Positions 32,033 to 41,475 of a stretch of DNA of 46,275 nt are shown here, in pieces. The translations under genes and the position numbers were made by a program. The DNA comes from UBA4582 sp047630175 (GTDB lineage Bacteria > Pseudomonadota > Gammaproteobacteria > Pseudomonadales > Azotimanducaceae), in assembly GCA_047630175.1 (NCBI GenBank), contig JBLHVI010000020.1, positions 1 through 46,275 on the forward strand. Reading direction: 5' to 3'. The notes under the pieces are model-generated. The model saw only the letters and a list, made by a program, of their open reading frames with translations, was not told where the DNA came from and ran no database searches. Each line of letters opens with the position of its first letter. Positions within the stretch are counted from its first letter, which is position 1.

Positions 32033-34636
32033 TTAAGCGGTATTATTAGGCAGGCTGTCTTTCAGTTCGAACAGCAGGTCCAGTGCGGCCCGCGCGGACA
32101 GGTCATTCGGGTCAAGCGCCCTTAAACGTTGCTCAATGGCTGATTCTTGCGGCGCTATAGGCGCCGTTGACGGGGGCGATGCGCTAAGAAACAGGTCGGC
32201 TTGGCGAGGTGTCGCGTGCAGCTCGTTGTCTTCCAGCTGGCGCAATTTGGTTTGCGCCTCCTGAATAACCGCCGGTGGTACGCCTGCCAGGCGCGCGACT
32301 TGCAAACCATAGCTCTGGTTTGCGGGTCCGTCGTTGACGAGGTACATGAAGATAATGGTATCCCCGAATTCTCGCGCCGAAAGGTGCACGTTTGCGGTGG
32401 CGTCGAGGCTGTCTGCTAGGGTGGTTAGTTCAAAGTAGTGTGTCGCAAATAGCGTTAGTGCGCGACACTCGCGAGAAATATAGGCAGCGCACGCCCAGGC
32501 AAGCGATAATCCATCGAACGTTGAGGTGCCGCGGCCGATCTCGTCCAGCAGCACCAAGCTTTGGTCGGTGGCATTATTCAATATCATGGCGGTTTCTGTC
32601 ATCTCTACCATGAACGTTGAGCGACCACTGGCTAGGTCGTCAGATGAGCCGATGCGTGTGAAGATCCTGTCGATAGGACCAATTAAAACCTTCTCTGCGG
32701 GTACAAAGCTACCGATATGCGAGAGTAAAGCAATCAGGGCTGTCTGGCGCATGAAGGTAGATTTGCCACCCATGTTGGGTCCAGTAATGATCAGTAGCCG
32801 GCGTTCTGGTGAAAGGCTTAAGTCATTGGCCACAAAGGGATCGTCGAGCATTTGTTCGACGACCAAATGGCGTCCCCCGGTAATCTCTATACCGGTCTTT
32901 AGGGCAAGTGTCGGGCGCCGTAGCGACAGCGTTATGGCGCGCTCTGAAAAACACGCCAAAACATCAAGGATAGCGACTGCGGCGGCAATTTGCTGTAGCG
33001 CTGACAAGTCTTCTAACAGACGATCGAGTAATGCCTCGTACAGCGATTTTTCCCGGGCGAGCGCGCGGCCGCGGCTACTCAGAGCCTTATCTTCAAAGTT
33101 CTTCAGCTCGGGCGTGATAAAGCGCTCGGCATTTTTCAGCGTTTGGCGACGAATATAGCTGGCTGGCGCCCTCTCAGACTGGGCGCGACTTATCTCGATG
33201 AAATACCCGTGGACTCGGTTGTAGCCGACCTTCAAGCTAGACAGTCCTGTTGCCTCGCGTTCCTGCGTTTCTAGCTTGATCAAGAATTCAGCAGCGTTTT
33301 CGCTAATGCTTCGTAGTTCATCGAGTTCGGCGTCGAAGCCCGTTGCAATTACACCGCCCTCGCGGATAACCACGGGTGGGTTATCAATGATCGCCATGAC
33401 CAGCTGTTCGGCCAACAGAGGCAATGGTGTGCAGTGATGGCGCAGCGCCGACAGCAGCGGTACGCCATAGTGGGACAGCGTGTCGTTGAGGGCCGGCAGT
33501 GCCACTAACGCGTCACGGAGTCTGGCAAGATCTCTGGGTCGAGCGGAGCGCAAGGCAACGCGAGCAAGAATACGTTCCATATCACCGATGGGCTTGAGGT
33601 GCGCGCGTAATGTCTCAAAGCGGTAATTATCGATGAGGTAGGCCACGCTATCGAGGCGCGCATTGAGGCTGATCTGATCGCGAATGGGCCGCTGAATCCA
33701 GCGATTGAGTTGACGGCTACCCATGGCGGTAACGGTCTGGTCCAATACCTGAAACAGGGTATTGTCGCGTCCGCCGCCAATATTGGTGTCCAGCTCGAGA
33801 TTGCGTCGCGAGGCCGCATCAATGAATACAGCCTCATCCCGTCGCAAGGTTGTCAGTCCAGTAATATGGGGTAATGCAGTACGTTGTGTCTCTTGCACAT
33901 AGGTCATCAAGCAGCCCGCAGCACAGATGGCGGCCGGCATTTGCTCACAGCCAAAGCCGGCCAAGTCACGGGTGCTGAACTGGCGCGTTAGACAGGCTGT
34001 GGCGCTGTCTAAGTCAAATTCCCACACCGGTCGATGGCGAACGCCGACACGTTTGGCGGCGGCAGTCGGGTAGACGGCGTCATCGCACAGTATAAGCTCG
34101 GCAGGATTGATTCGATGGATCTCGCCCACCAAGGCATCGTCGTCCAGTAGCTCCATGACCTCAAAGCGGCCACTGGCAAGATCTAGGCAGGCTAGCCCAA
34201 AAGTCTGGTTGAGGCGGTAGGCCGCGGCGATAAAATTATCCCGGTCTGAGTCCAACAACGATTCTTCGGTCAGGGTGCCGGGCGTAACGACGCGCACGAC
34301 CTTGCGTTCGACGGGACCTTTGGACTCTGCGGGATTGCCGATCTGCTCACAAACTGCGACGGACAGGCCCTTGCGTACTAAGCGTGCCAGGTAGCCGTCA
34401 ACGGAATGATAGGGCACGCCGCACATTGGAATGGGTTGGCCGCCGGATGTGCCTCTTGCGGTTAGGGTGATATCGAGTAGCTCGGCTGCGCGCTTGGCAT
34501 CGTCGAAAAACAGTTCATAGAAGTCGCCCATGCGATAAAAAAGCATCTCATTGGGATGCTCGGCCTTGATGCGCAGAAACTGCTGCATCATGGGTGTTTG
34601 GGTAGGCCCCTGATCGGCGTTGGATCTTGTCGACAA
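32033..34636 (-). CDS. mutS: DNA mismatch repair protein MutS
   Basis: Recognises mismatches and starts methyl-directed repair. It has 867 residues. The N-terminal mismatch-binding domain holds the Phe-x-Glu type contact in LFYRMGDFYELFFDDA near residue 38. The ATPase has Walker A GPNMGGKSTFMRQT near residue 618, Walker B LVLLDEIGRGTSTFDGLSLAW and the signature ATHYFELTTLADS. The C-terminal helices extend to the end. It is on the minus strand, divergent from recA by 266 bases, with cinA/pncC, often between them, absent. Confidence 0.97.
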   Translation of the reverse strand: MSTRSNADQGPTQTPMMQQFLRIKAEHPNEMLFYRMGDFYELFFDDAKRAAELLDITLTARGTSGGQPIPMCGVPYHSVDGYLARLVRKGLSVAVCEQIGNPAESKGPVERKVVRVVTPGTLTEESLLDSDRDNFIAAAYRLNQTFGLACLDLASGRFEVMELLDDDALVGEIHRINPAELILCDDAVYPTAAAKRVGVRHRPVWEFDLDSATACLTRQFSTRDLAGFGCEQMPAAICAAGCLMTYVQETQRTALPHITGLTTLRRDEAVFIDAASRRNLELDTNIGGGRDNTLFQVLDQTVTAMGSRQLNRWIQRPIRDQISLNARLDSVAYLIDNYRFETLRAHLKPIGDMERILARVALRSARPRDLARLRDALVALPALNDTLSHYGVPLLSALRHHCTPLPLLAEQLVMAIIDNPPVVIREGGVIATGFDAELDELRSISENAAEFLIKLETQEREATGLSSLKVGYNRVHGYFIEISRAQSERAPASYIRRQTLKNAERFITPELKNFEDKALSSRGRALAREKSLYEALLDRLLEDLSALQQIAAAVAILDVLACFSERAITLSLRRPTLALKTGIEITGGRHLVVEQMLDDPFVANDLSLSPERRLLIITGPNMGGKSTFMRQTALIALLSHIGSFVPAEKVLIGPIDRIFTRIGSSDDLASGRSTFMVEMTETAMILNNATDQSLVLLDEIGRGTSTFDGLSLAWACAAYISRECRALTLFATHYFELTTLADSLDATANVHLSAREFGDTIIFMYLVNDGPANQSYGLQVARLAGVPPAVIQEAQTKLRQLEDNELHATPRQADLFLSASPPSTAPIAPQESAIEQRLRALDPNDLSARAALDLLFELKDSLPNNTA

Positions 34637-34780
34637 AATCAGTATCCTTTAGCCCCGAACAAATATCGGGGTTTATGAGTTGGGCAGTGGTTGTTGGAAA
34701 TGCGCTGATTCTACGGAAGAACGACCTGTGCGGCAAAGCGGGATGTGCGAAACCGGCGTAAAGGCCAAAAAATACTGGAA

Positions 34781-34804
34781 TACTGTTTTTATATACAGTA
34801 TAAA
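34781..34804 (+). promoter_or_regulatory. LexA box and -10 element of recA
   Basis: TACTGTTTTTATATACAGTA at 34781-34800 is a perfect gammaproteobacterial SOS box: CTG at 34783-34785 and CAG at 34796-34798, ten bases apart. TATAAA at 34799-34804 overlaps its right end as a -10 hexamer, so LexA would block RNA polymerase. The -35 is poor. recA begins 99 bases downstream of TATAAA. Confidence 0.88.
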
Positions 34805-34902
34805 GGCACCACTAGAATCACATGGCTACTACACGCAGCCAATACATTTCGCCACTAACGCGTAGTTACTATTTTTGGCTACCAATCGTTAAGGACATCA
34901 AC

Positions 34903-35976
34903 ATGGCATTAGACATCGACTCCAATAAAGACAAGGCCCTCAGTGCCGCACTCTCTCAGATAGAGAAGCAATTTGGTAAGGGAACGATGATGCGCCTAGG
35001 CGACTCGCCGCGAGAAAGAATACCGGCGATATCAACAGGTTCCTTGGGGTTAGATATTGCGCTAGGAATTGGCGGTTTGCCACGCGGGCGTATTGTTGAG
35101 ATATACGGTCCAGAATCATCGGGCAAAACAACCCTGACACTGCAGGTGATTGCTGAAGCTCAGCGTGGTGGTGGTACCTGTGCTTTTATCGATGCGGAAC
35201 ACGCCCTTGACCCTGAATACGCGGAAAACTTGGGAGTGAATATCGAAGATTTGTTGGTCTCACAACCGGATACGGGCGAGCAGGCGCTAGAGGTTTGCGA
35301 CATGATTGTTCGCTCAGGCGCCGTTGACGTTGTCATTATCGACTCTGTAGCCGCATTAACGCCGAAAGCGGAAATTGAGGGTGATATGGGCGATCACCAT
35401 GTTGGACTGCAGGCGCGACTGATGAGTCAAGCATTGCGCAAAATGGCGGGCAACATCAAAAACTCAAATACACTGGTAATCTTCATCAACCAAATTCGGA
35501 TGAAAATTGGTGTTATGTTCGGTAGCCCAGAAACAACCACCGGCGGTAATGCTTTGAAGTTTTACTCGTCTGTAAGACTTGATATACGCCGCATCGGCGC
35601 GATCAAAGATGGCGATGAAGTTATCGGTAACGATACGCGGGTTAAAGTTATTAAGAACAAGGTGGCCCCCCCATTCAAACAGGCTGAATTCCAAATTCTG
35701 TATGGTAAGGGCATTTATCGTTTGGGCGAGGTTATCGACCTTGGCGTGCAGATCGGCTTGGTTGATAAAGCCGGAGCCTGGTATAGCTATAACGGTGAGC
35801 GTATCGGTCAAGGTAAAAAGAACGCTGCGGAGTTTCTCAAAGGTAACGTTGCTATGGCTGAGGAGATCGAAGGTCTGATCCGCACTAAAATGTTGCGTCC
35901 AACCGATGCTGCAGCAGCCGCAGCCGCAGATGAGGAAGGTAAAGACGACAAAGTAACGCCGATCAGTGGCAGCTAG
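34903..35976 (+). CDS. recA: Recombinase RecA
   Basis: Strand-exchange ATPase and co-protease for LexA. It has 357 residues from ATG 34903, which follows an AAGGA site and gives the family start MALDIDSNKDKALSAAL. A longer frame from 34822 is open but lies in the SOS leader. Walker A GPESSGKT is at residues 69-76, Walker B VVIIDSVAALTPKAEIEGD near residue 144, and NTLVIFINQIRMKIGVMFG with GGNALKFYSSVRLD carries loop 2. The tail is Ala-rich then acidic. recX overlaps its end. Confidence 0.98.
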   Translation: MALDIDSNKDKALSAALSQIEKQFGKGTMMRLGDSPRERIPAISTGSLGLDIALGIGGLPRGRIVEIYGPESSGKTTLTLQVIAEAQRGGGTCAFIDAEHALDPEYAENLGVNIEDLLVSQPDTGEQALEVCDMIVRSGAVDVVIIDSVAALTPKAEIEGDMGDHHVGLQARLMSQALRKMAGNIKNSNTLVIFINQIRMKIGVMFGSPETTTGGNALKFYSSVRLDIRRIGAIKDGDEVIGNDTRVKVIKNKVAPPFKQAEFQILYGKGIYRLGEVIDLGVQIGLVDKAGAWYSYNGERIGQGKKNAAEFLKGNVAMAEEIEGLIRTKMLRPTDAAAAAAADEEGKDDKVTPISGS

Positions 35977-36427
35977 ACCAACAGGTACTGCCGTTGATGT
36001 TCGTCGCGCTGCAATGGATTTGTTGGCGCGACGAGAGCATTCTCGGCTTGAACTGCGGACTAAGCTCGGGAAGCGTTTTGATGTTGACGCACATGACATC
36101 GTTGTTCAGGTTGATCGACTCGAGGCCGAGGGCCTACAAAGTGATCGTCGCTTAGCTGAAGCTTATATTAGGGCGCGATCTAATCGTGGCCACGGCCCCG
36201 TCAAAATTCGCGTCGAACTCCGTGCCAAAGGGGTCGACGACCATCTGAGCGCTGCGGCCTTTAATGAATGCGGTATTGACTGGGCAGCGTTAGCGACCGA
36301 GGTCGAAATGCGGCGTTTTGGAGAAGACCCGAGCACTGATCTGAAGGAAAAAGCCCGCCGGGGTCGCTTTCTTCTGCAGCGCGGTTTTTCTTTTGACCAT
36401 ATCAATCAGCGTTACCGCGAAAACTAA
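35966..36427 (+). CDS. recX: Regulatory protein RecX
   Basis: Inhibits RecA filament growth. It has 153 residues, with three tandem three-helix units. AAMDLLARREHSRLELRTKLGKRF opens the first, DRLEAEGLQSDRRLAEAYIRARSNRGHGPVKIRVELRAKGV is the central signature, and RGRFLLQRGFSFDHI near the end is the third. The GTG start at 35966 overlaps the recA stop by 11 bases, giving coupled but weaker translation, as expected of an inhibitor made in small amounts. It shares the recA SOS promoter. Confidence 0.94.
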   Translation: MAARPTGTAVDVRRAAMDLLARREHSRLELRTKLGKRFDVDAHDIVVQVDRLEAEGLQSDRRLAEAYIRARSNRGHGPVKIRVELRAKGVDDHLSAAAFNECGIDWAALATEVEMRRFGEDPSTDLKEKARRGRFLLQRGFSFDHINQRYREN

Positions 36428-36593
36428 GTTGCCATTCTCTGTCCCCATATGATTTGAATACACGTCCCCTGTCTTTTTGATCCAGCGCAATTGCTTTGAA
36501 TGTTGTATTACCTAGACTTGCTGTGTCGGTTAGGCGTCCTGAGGTGAGAAAATTGGCGCGTTATTATCCATAGCAGTCGCAGGAGTGTGCACG

Positions 36594-36872
36594 TTGAGCA
36601 GTGAAAAAATAGATATAAAATTCGATACCTTATGGGCGGAGCTTAAAACCCAGCGAGACGAGTTGCGTGTTCAGGTACATCTAGCGGGGGCAGAAATTAA
36701 AGACGAATGGGAAGAAGTCGAAGACAAGTACCTGTTCGCCCAGCTCAAGCTTGATGAACTCAAAAAACGCACCGGCAAGGCGAGCGAGGATGCCCGTGAA
36801 ACACTCGATGTAGTGCTTGATGAGGTCAGTCAGGCCTACAGTCGGGTTAAGCATCGGCTTAAGAAGCCTTAG
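36594..36872 (+). CDS. Small coiled-coil protein of unknown function
   Basis: Product of 92 residues, rich in Glu, Lys and Asp, with heptad-like leucines throughout (DTLWAELKTQRDELRVQV, then KYLFAQLKLDELKKRTG and DVVLDEVSQAYSRVKHRLKK). It has no signal peptide or membrane segment. I start it at TTG 36594, eight bases after AGGAG. GTG 36585 overlaps that site. It lies between recX and alaS with 157 and 238 bases of spacer, so it is likely its own unit. I do not recognise the family, and the charged coiled coil gives no function. Confidence 0.75.
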   Translation: MSSEKIDIKFDTLWAELKTQRDELRVQVHLAGAEIKDEWEEVEDKYLFAQLKLDELKKRTGKASEDARETLDVVLDEVSQAYSRVKHRLKKP

Positions 36873-37110
36873 ACTGCCAGTTAACCGTTGCTATAAACGT
36901 GTGCATACATTCAGCGAATGCGCGCGGCCGCAGGTTTAGCTGTACCAGGTTTGATGTCGGCATGAACCAGGGTCAGGGGCAAAAAAGAGCCGCAAACAGA
37001 GTAATTGAACTATTTCTGCTGGAATAGACCGCTGAAAGCATGTTGGTTGTTTAGTCTTGGGGGCTTTTTCTGTATCTTTGCGGTTTTGTTATCGACGTGA
37101 AGTAAACCCA

Positions 37111-39717
37111 ATGAACAGCCGAGAATTGCGAAAGGCATACCTAGACTATTTTGCTAGTCAGGGCCATACAGTGGTCGACAGCGCCTCTTTGGTGCCGGAT
37201 AACGACCCTACCCTGTTATTTACCAATGCCGGTATGGTCCAGTTTAAGGAGGCTCTCGCGTTTCGTGAGAACCGCGGCTATACCCGTGCCACGTCATGCC
37301 AGCGCTGTATACGCGCTGGCGGCAAGCATAATGACCTAGATAATGTCGGATACACGGCTCGGCACCACACTTTTTTTGAAATGCTGGGTAATTTTAGTTT
37401 CGGTGACTACTCGAAAAAAGAGGCCATCGAATTTGCCTGGGAATTCCTCACTAAAATCATCAACTTGCCAGCCGAGCGCTTGTGGGTGACAGTACACACG
37501 AGTGACGATGAAGCCGAGAATATCTGGGTCAACCACATCGGCTTTGACCCGAAGCGTGTGTCGCGTTTGGGTGATGATGACAACTTCTGGACGATGGGGG
37601 ACACGGGACCCTGTGGGCCAAGCTCAGAGATATTCTGGGATCACGGACCATCAGTGCCGGGGGGGCCTCCTGGAAGCCCTGACGGTGAATTGGACCGATA
37701 CATCGAGATCTGGAACTTAGTCTTCACCCAGTTTGATCGATCTGCGGATGGTACCTTGACGCCATTGCCGAAGCCTTGTGTTGACACGGGTATGGGGCTC
37801 GAGCGTCTGGCGGCGGTGCTGCAGGACGTTCACAGCAATTATGAGATTGACTTGTTTCAGGCCCTCATTCGGCGCGCTGGGGAACTCTTAAGTTGTACTG
37901 ACCTGGCGAATCCTTCGCTGAAAGTTATTGCCGACCACATTCGCTCTGCGGCTTTTTTAGTCGCCGATGGTGTGCTGCCGTCAAATGAAGGACGCGGCTA
38001 TGTTATGCGTCGCATTATTCGGCGTGCACTACGACATGGCCATAAGTTGGCGTCGAGTGGGCCGTTCTTCCATAAATTGGTGGGCTGTTTGGTGGACGAG
38101 ATGGGTGAGGCCTACCCGCTGTTGGCCAAAACACAGAGCCAAATAGAACGTATTCTTTTAAAGGAAGAGCAACAGTTCGAGTTAACCCTAGATCAGGGTA
38201 TGCGCATATTGACAGAGGTCATTAACGATCTTCAGGGCCAAGTCATTCCTGGCGAAGTCGTCTTTAAGCTTTACGATACCTTTGGTTTCCCGACTGATTT
38301 GACAGCAGATATTGCGCGCGAGCGCGATCTAAGTTTAGACATGCCTGGGTTTGAGATTGCTATGGATGCACAACGCCAGAGAGCGAGAGCTGCCAGTAAG
38401 TTCGGCTCGGTCGATATCGCACATTACCAGACTGATGCGGTCACAGAATTTATCGGTTATGAAGCGTTACAAGGTCAAAGCGAGATTGTCGCAATTTTTC
38501 ACGATGAGCATAAGGTCGAGTCGCTGGCGGCCGGTGATGAGGGCGTTGTTGTGCTTAACAAAACGCCCTTCTACGCTGAGTCTGGTGGACAGGTTGGCGA
38601 TACGGGCAAACTTTATGCCAATGGCGTGACCTTCGATGTGCTTGATACGGTCAAAGCGGGCGATGCGTTTCTGCACAAAGGGCGCTTGATTGAGGGTACG
38701 CTGACGCTTGGCATGGCGCTTGAGGCCGACGTTGACCGGCAGTCACGTGCGGCTATTCGATTGAATCACTCTGCTACTCACCTGCTACATGCCGCGTTAA
38801 AGCAAGTGCTTGGTGAGCACGTTAACCAACGAGGCTCATTGGTCGACAGCGAGCGCTTACGTTTCGACTTCTCCCATTTCGAGCCAGTGACTCGCGATGA
38901 AATCCGCACCATTGAGCGCATTGTCAACGAGCAAATTCTACGTAACGGCGAAGTGCGGACCGAAGTGATGGCGCTTGAAGATGCCCGGGAACGCGGTGCT
39001 ATGGCCTTGTTTGGAGAAAAGTATTCCGAACATGTGCGAGTCTTGACCATGGGTGATGATTTCTCGGTGGAGCTGTGCGGCGGTACTCACGCGTCACGAA
39101 CCGGCGATATTGGCGTGTTTCGAATCATTGCTGAGCAGGGCACCGCATCTGGTGTTCGGCGTATCGAGGGCATCACAGGACTGCGCGCTCTGGGCCGTCT
39201 CGAGGACCTTGAGGATACGCTGGCAGAAACAGCGGCCTTACTGCGTGCTGATCGAGGCAACATACAAGACAAGGTCAAGGCCTTACTTGAGCAAAATAAG
39301 AAGCTTGAAAAAGATGTTGCGCAGTTATCGATGAAGCTCGCTAGCGGCGCGGGTAACGATCTGGCCGAATCAGCGGTCGTGATCAACGGTGTTAACGTTA
39401 TCGTCAATCAACTGGATGGCGTAGACGCTAAGACGCTGCCTGATGCGTTGGATCGACTAAAGAACAAAATCCAGTCGGGCATTGTGGTGTTGGCCTGTGT
39501 TAACGAAGGCAAGGTTGCCATGATCGCGGGCGTCACTGCTGATCTAACGGATCGGGTCAACGCGGGCAAACTGATCAATCATGTGGCGACACAAGTCGGC
39601 GGTAAAGGTGGTGGCCGGCCAGATATGGCCCGTGCCGGTGGCACAGAGCCGTCGGGTTTGCAGGCTGCGCTGGATTCCGTGCCCGAGTTTCTGCAGGCGC
39701 TTTTACGCACGACGTAG
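37111..39717 (+). CDS. alaS: Alanyl-tRNA synthetase
   Basis: Charges tRNA-Ala and edits mischarged serine. It has 868 residues from ATG 37111 (MNSRELRKAYLDYFASQGHT), not from the longer frame at 37057. The class II catalytic core holds LFTNAGMVQFKEAL and TARHHTFFEMLGNFSFGDY. The editing domain has the zinc ligands His553 and His557 in NHSATHLLHAAL and Cys656 with His660 in CGGTHASRTGD. The C-terminal coiled coil and DHHA1 domain end with GGKGGGRPDMARAGG. recX-alaS-lysC-csrA is a common gammaproteobacterial order. Confidence 0.98.
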   Translation: MNSRELRKAYLDYFASQGHTVVDSASLVPDNDPTLLFTNAGMVQFKEALAFRENRGYTRATSCQRCIRAGGKHNDLDNVGYTARHHTFFEMLGNFSFGDYSKKEAIEFAWEFLTKIINLPAERLWVTVHTSDDEAENIWVNHIGFDPKRVSRLGDDDNFWTMGDTGPCGPSSEIFWDHGPSVPGGPPGSPDGELDRYIEIWNLVFTQFDRSADGTLTPLPKPCVDTGMGLERLAAVLQDVHSNYEIDLFQALIRRAGELLSCTDLANPSLKVIADHIRSAAFLVADGVLPSNEGRGYVMRRIIRRALRHGHKLASSGPFFHKLVGCLVDEMGEAYPLLAKTQSQIERILLKEEQQFELTLDQGMRILTEVINDLQGQVIPGEVVFKLYDTFGFPTDLTADIARERDLSLDMPGFEIAMDAQRQRARAASKFGSVDIAHYQTDAVTEFIGYEALQGQSEIVAIFHDEHKVESLAAGDEGVVVLNKTPFYAESGGQVGDTGKLYANGVTFDVLDTVKAGDAFLHKGRLIEGTLTLGMALEADVDRQSRAAIRLNHSATHLLHAALKQVLGEHVNQRGSLVDSERLRFDFSHFEPVTRDEIRTIERIVNEQILRNGEVRTEVMALEDARERGAMALFGEKYSEHVRVLTMGDDFSVELCGGTHASRTGDIGVFRIIAEQGTASGVRRIEGITGLRALGRLEDLEDTLAETAALLRADRGNIQDKVKALLEQNKKLEKDVAQLSMKLASGAGNDLAESAVVINGVNVIVNQLDGVDAKTLPDALDRLKNKIQSGIVVLACVNEGKVAMIAGVTADLTDRVNAGKLINHVATQVGGKGGGRPDMARAGGTEPSGLQAALDSVPEFLQALLRTT

Positions 39718-39763
39718 TAGCACCGAACCCATTAATTGATCGAATCAAAGACTGGCACCTTGT

Positions 39764-40993
39764 ATGGCTTTAATTGTACAAAAATTTGGCGGCACCTCGG
39801 TCGCGAGCGTCGCGCATCTGGAAAATGTCGCTCGACGCATCATGAACACGCGTGCCGCGGGGCATGATGTCGTGGTTGTGGTTTCGGCCATGGGGAAGGA
39901 AACTGACCGCTTAGATGAGCTGGCGCAAGAAATTGGTGTCGGTACTGAAATGCACCGTGAGATTGATGTGCTTTTGTCAACCGGCGAGCAGGTAACCACG
40001 GCGCTGCTTTCGATGGTACTGGTGAAGCACGGTTGTGCGGCCCGATCCTATACGGGTAGCCAGATCCGTATTTTGACCGATTCGTCCCATACCAAGGCAC
40101 GGATTCAAGAGATTGAATGTGAGCGGTTGCAGGACGATATTATGGCTGGCACGGTCGCGGTTGTTGCCGGGTTTCAAGGCGTCGATCTGGACCGTAATAT
40201 CACTACCCTTGGGCGTGGCGGATCTGACACCACCGCAGTCGCCTTGGCGGCCGCGCTGGGAGCACAAGAATGTCAAATTTACACGGATGTTGATGGCGTA
40301 TACACAACCGACCCTCGGGTCGTCGATAGCGCGCGTTGCCTTGAACGTCTCACTTTCGAGGAGATGCTTGAGCTAGCAAGCCTTGGTTCTCGCGTCTTGC
40401 ACGCGCGAGCGGTAGAGTTTGCGAGCAAATACAAGGTGCCCATTCGAGTGCTCTCCAGTTTCAGTGACGCCCCCGGTACGTTAATCACCAATGAGGATGA
40501 CTCAGGTATGGAACAACCCATAATTTCTGGTATCGCTTTTACCCGCGATGAGGCAAAACTTACTGTGCTGGGTGTAAAAGATGTGCCAGGTATCGCGTCA
40601 CGCATACTTGGGCCTGTCAGCGACGCCAACATCGAAGTCGATATGATCTTGCAGAATGTGGCTGCCGATAACAGCACGGACTTTACTTTTACAGTGCGGC
40701 GCGGTGACTACGATCAAGCCTTGGCTGTGCTGCGTGATGTCGCATCAAAAATTGAAGCTCGTGAAGTCTCGGGTGATAACAAAATCGCTAAGTTATCGTT
40801 GGTAGGTGTTGGCATGCGCTCGCACGCAGGCGTTGCCGCTAAGATGTTCAAAATCATGGCGGACGAGTCGATCAATATTCAAATGATATCAACGTCAGAG
40901 ATTAAAATTTCGGTGGTAGTGGATGAAAAGTATCTTGAGCTTGCAGTTCGAGCTTTGCATGCTGGTTTTGATCTTGCGGAAGAACCAGCCTGA
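39764..40993 (+). CDS. lysC: Aspartate kinase
   Basis: Phosphorylates aspartate, the first step to lysine, threonine and methionine. It has 409 residues, the single-function type found in Pseudomonas. The N-terminal kinase carries KFGGTSVASVAHLENVA at residue 7, STGEQVTTALL near residue 73, and FQGVDLDRNITTLGRGGSDTTAVALAA near residue 138. Two ACT domains (from about residue 265, LTVLGVKDVPGIASRIL, and LVGVGMRSHAGVAAKMF) give feedback control. ATG 39764 is 46 bases after alaS, so co-transcription is plausible. Confidence 0.97.
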   Translation: MALIVQKFGGTSVASVAHLENVARRIMNTRAAGHDVVVVVSAMGKETDRLDELAQEIGVGTEMHREIDVLLSTGEQVTTALLSMVLVKHGCAARSYTGSQIRILTDSSHTKARIQEIECERLQDDIMAGTVAVVAGFQGVDLDRNITTLGRGGSDTTAVALAAALGAQECQIYTDVDGVYTTDPRVVDSARCLERLTFEEMLELASLGSRVLHARAVEFASKYKVPIRVLSSFSDAPGTLITNEDDSGMEQPIISGIAFTRDEAKLTVLGVKDVPGIASRILGPVSDANIEVDMILQNVAADNSTDFTFTVRRGDYDQALAVLRDVASKIEAREVSGDNKIAKLSLVGVGMRSHAGVAAKMFKIMADESINIQMISTSEIKISVVVDEKYLELAVRALHAGFDLAEEPA

Positions 40994-41240
40994 TAGGATG
41001 TAATGTCGACTATTTGGCAGTGAAAAGCCAAGTCCGTAGCCGATAATTGACGGTTCAACATAGCGCAGGAGGCGAAGTGCGTTGATGTTGAGGTATTAAG
41101 ATTAAAAGCATGGAAGTTTTTGATTTTTGCCACGAGTAGACAATACTTAGACATCGGTTGTCTATTTCAAGGGCTTTTATAGCGTTGAACTCTAATCATT
41201 GATTGGTGCGCGTAGCAAGACAGACACTAAGGAGAATAAA

Positions 41241-41438
41241 ATGCTTATTTTGACGCGGCGGGTGGGTGAGACGCTGATGATTGGCGATGAGGTCACCGTC
41301 ACGGTATTGGCTGTAAAGGGTAATCAAGTCAGAATTGGCGTTGATGCCCCAAAACACGTGGCTGTCCATCGTGAAGAAATTTATCAACGTATTCAGGCGG
41401 AAGACATTGGGGCCAATGCCGGCACCTATGATGGGTAA
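41241..41438 (+). CDS. csrA: Carbon storage regulator CsrA
   Basis: Homodimeric RNA-binding protein that blocks or stabilises mRNAs at GGA motifs, controlling carbon flow, motility and biofilm. It has 65 residues from ATG 41241, which follows CTAAGGAG at 41228-41235. MLILTRRVGETLMIGDEVTV and RIGVDAPKHVAVHREEIYQRI are nearly invariant. The ribosome site itself contains GGA, so self-regulation is possible. A 247-base spacer separates it from lysC and probably holds its own promoter. Confidence 0.98.
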   Translation: MLILTRRVGETLMIGDEVTVTVLAVKGNQVRIGVDAPKHVAVHREEIYQRIQAEDIGANAGTYDG

Positions 41439-41475
41439 GAATCAAGCTCGCAGGCAGGGTTCGGTCTATTTACCC

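Noticed and set aside
31940..32125. Plus-strand open frame of 61 codons between fdxA and mutS
   Set aside because: It runs into the end of mutS on the other strand, has no ribosome site or recognisable domain, and half of it is the mutS antisense.
32526..33158. Plus-strand frame of 210 codons inside mutS
   Set aside because: Antisense to the MutS core and ATPase region; serine/arginine-rich shadow composition.
34822..34902. Longer RecA start
   Set aside because: The extra 27 residues are not found in RecA; the AAGGA site and family start support ATG 34903.
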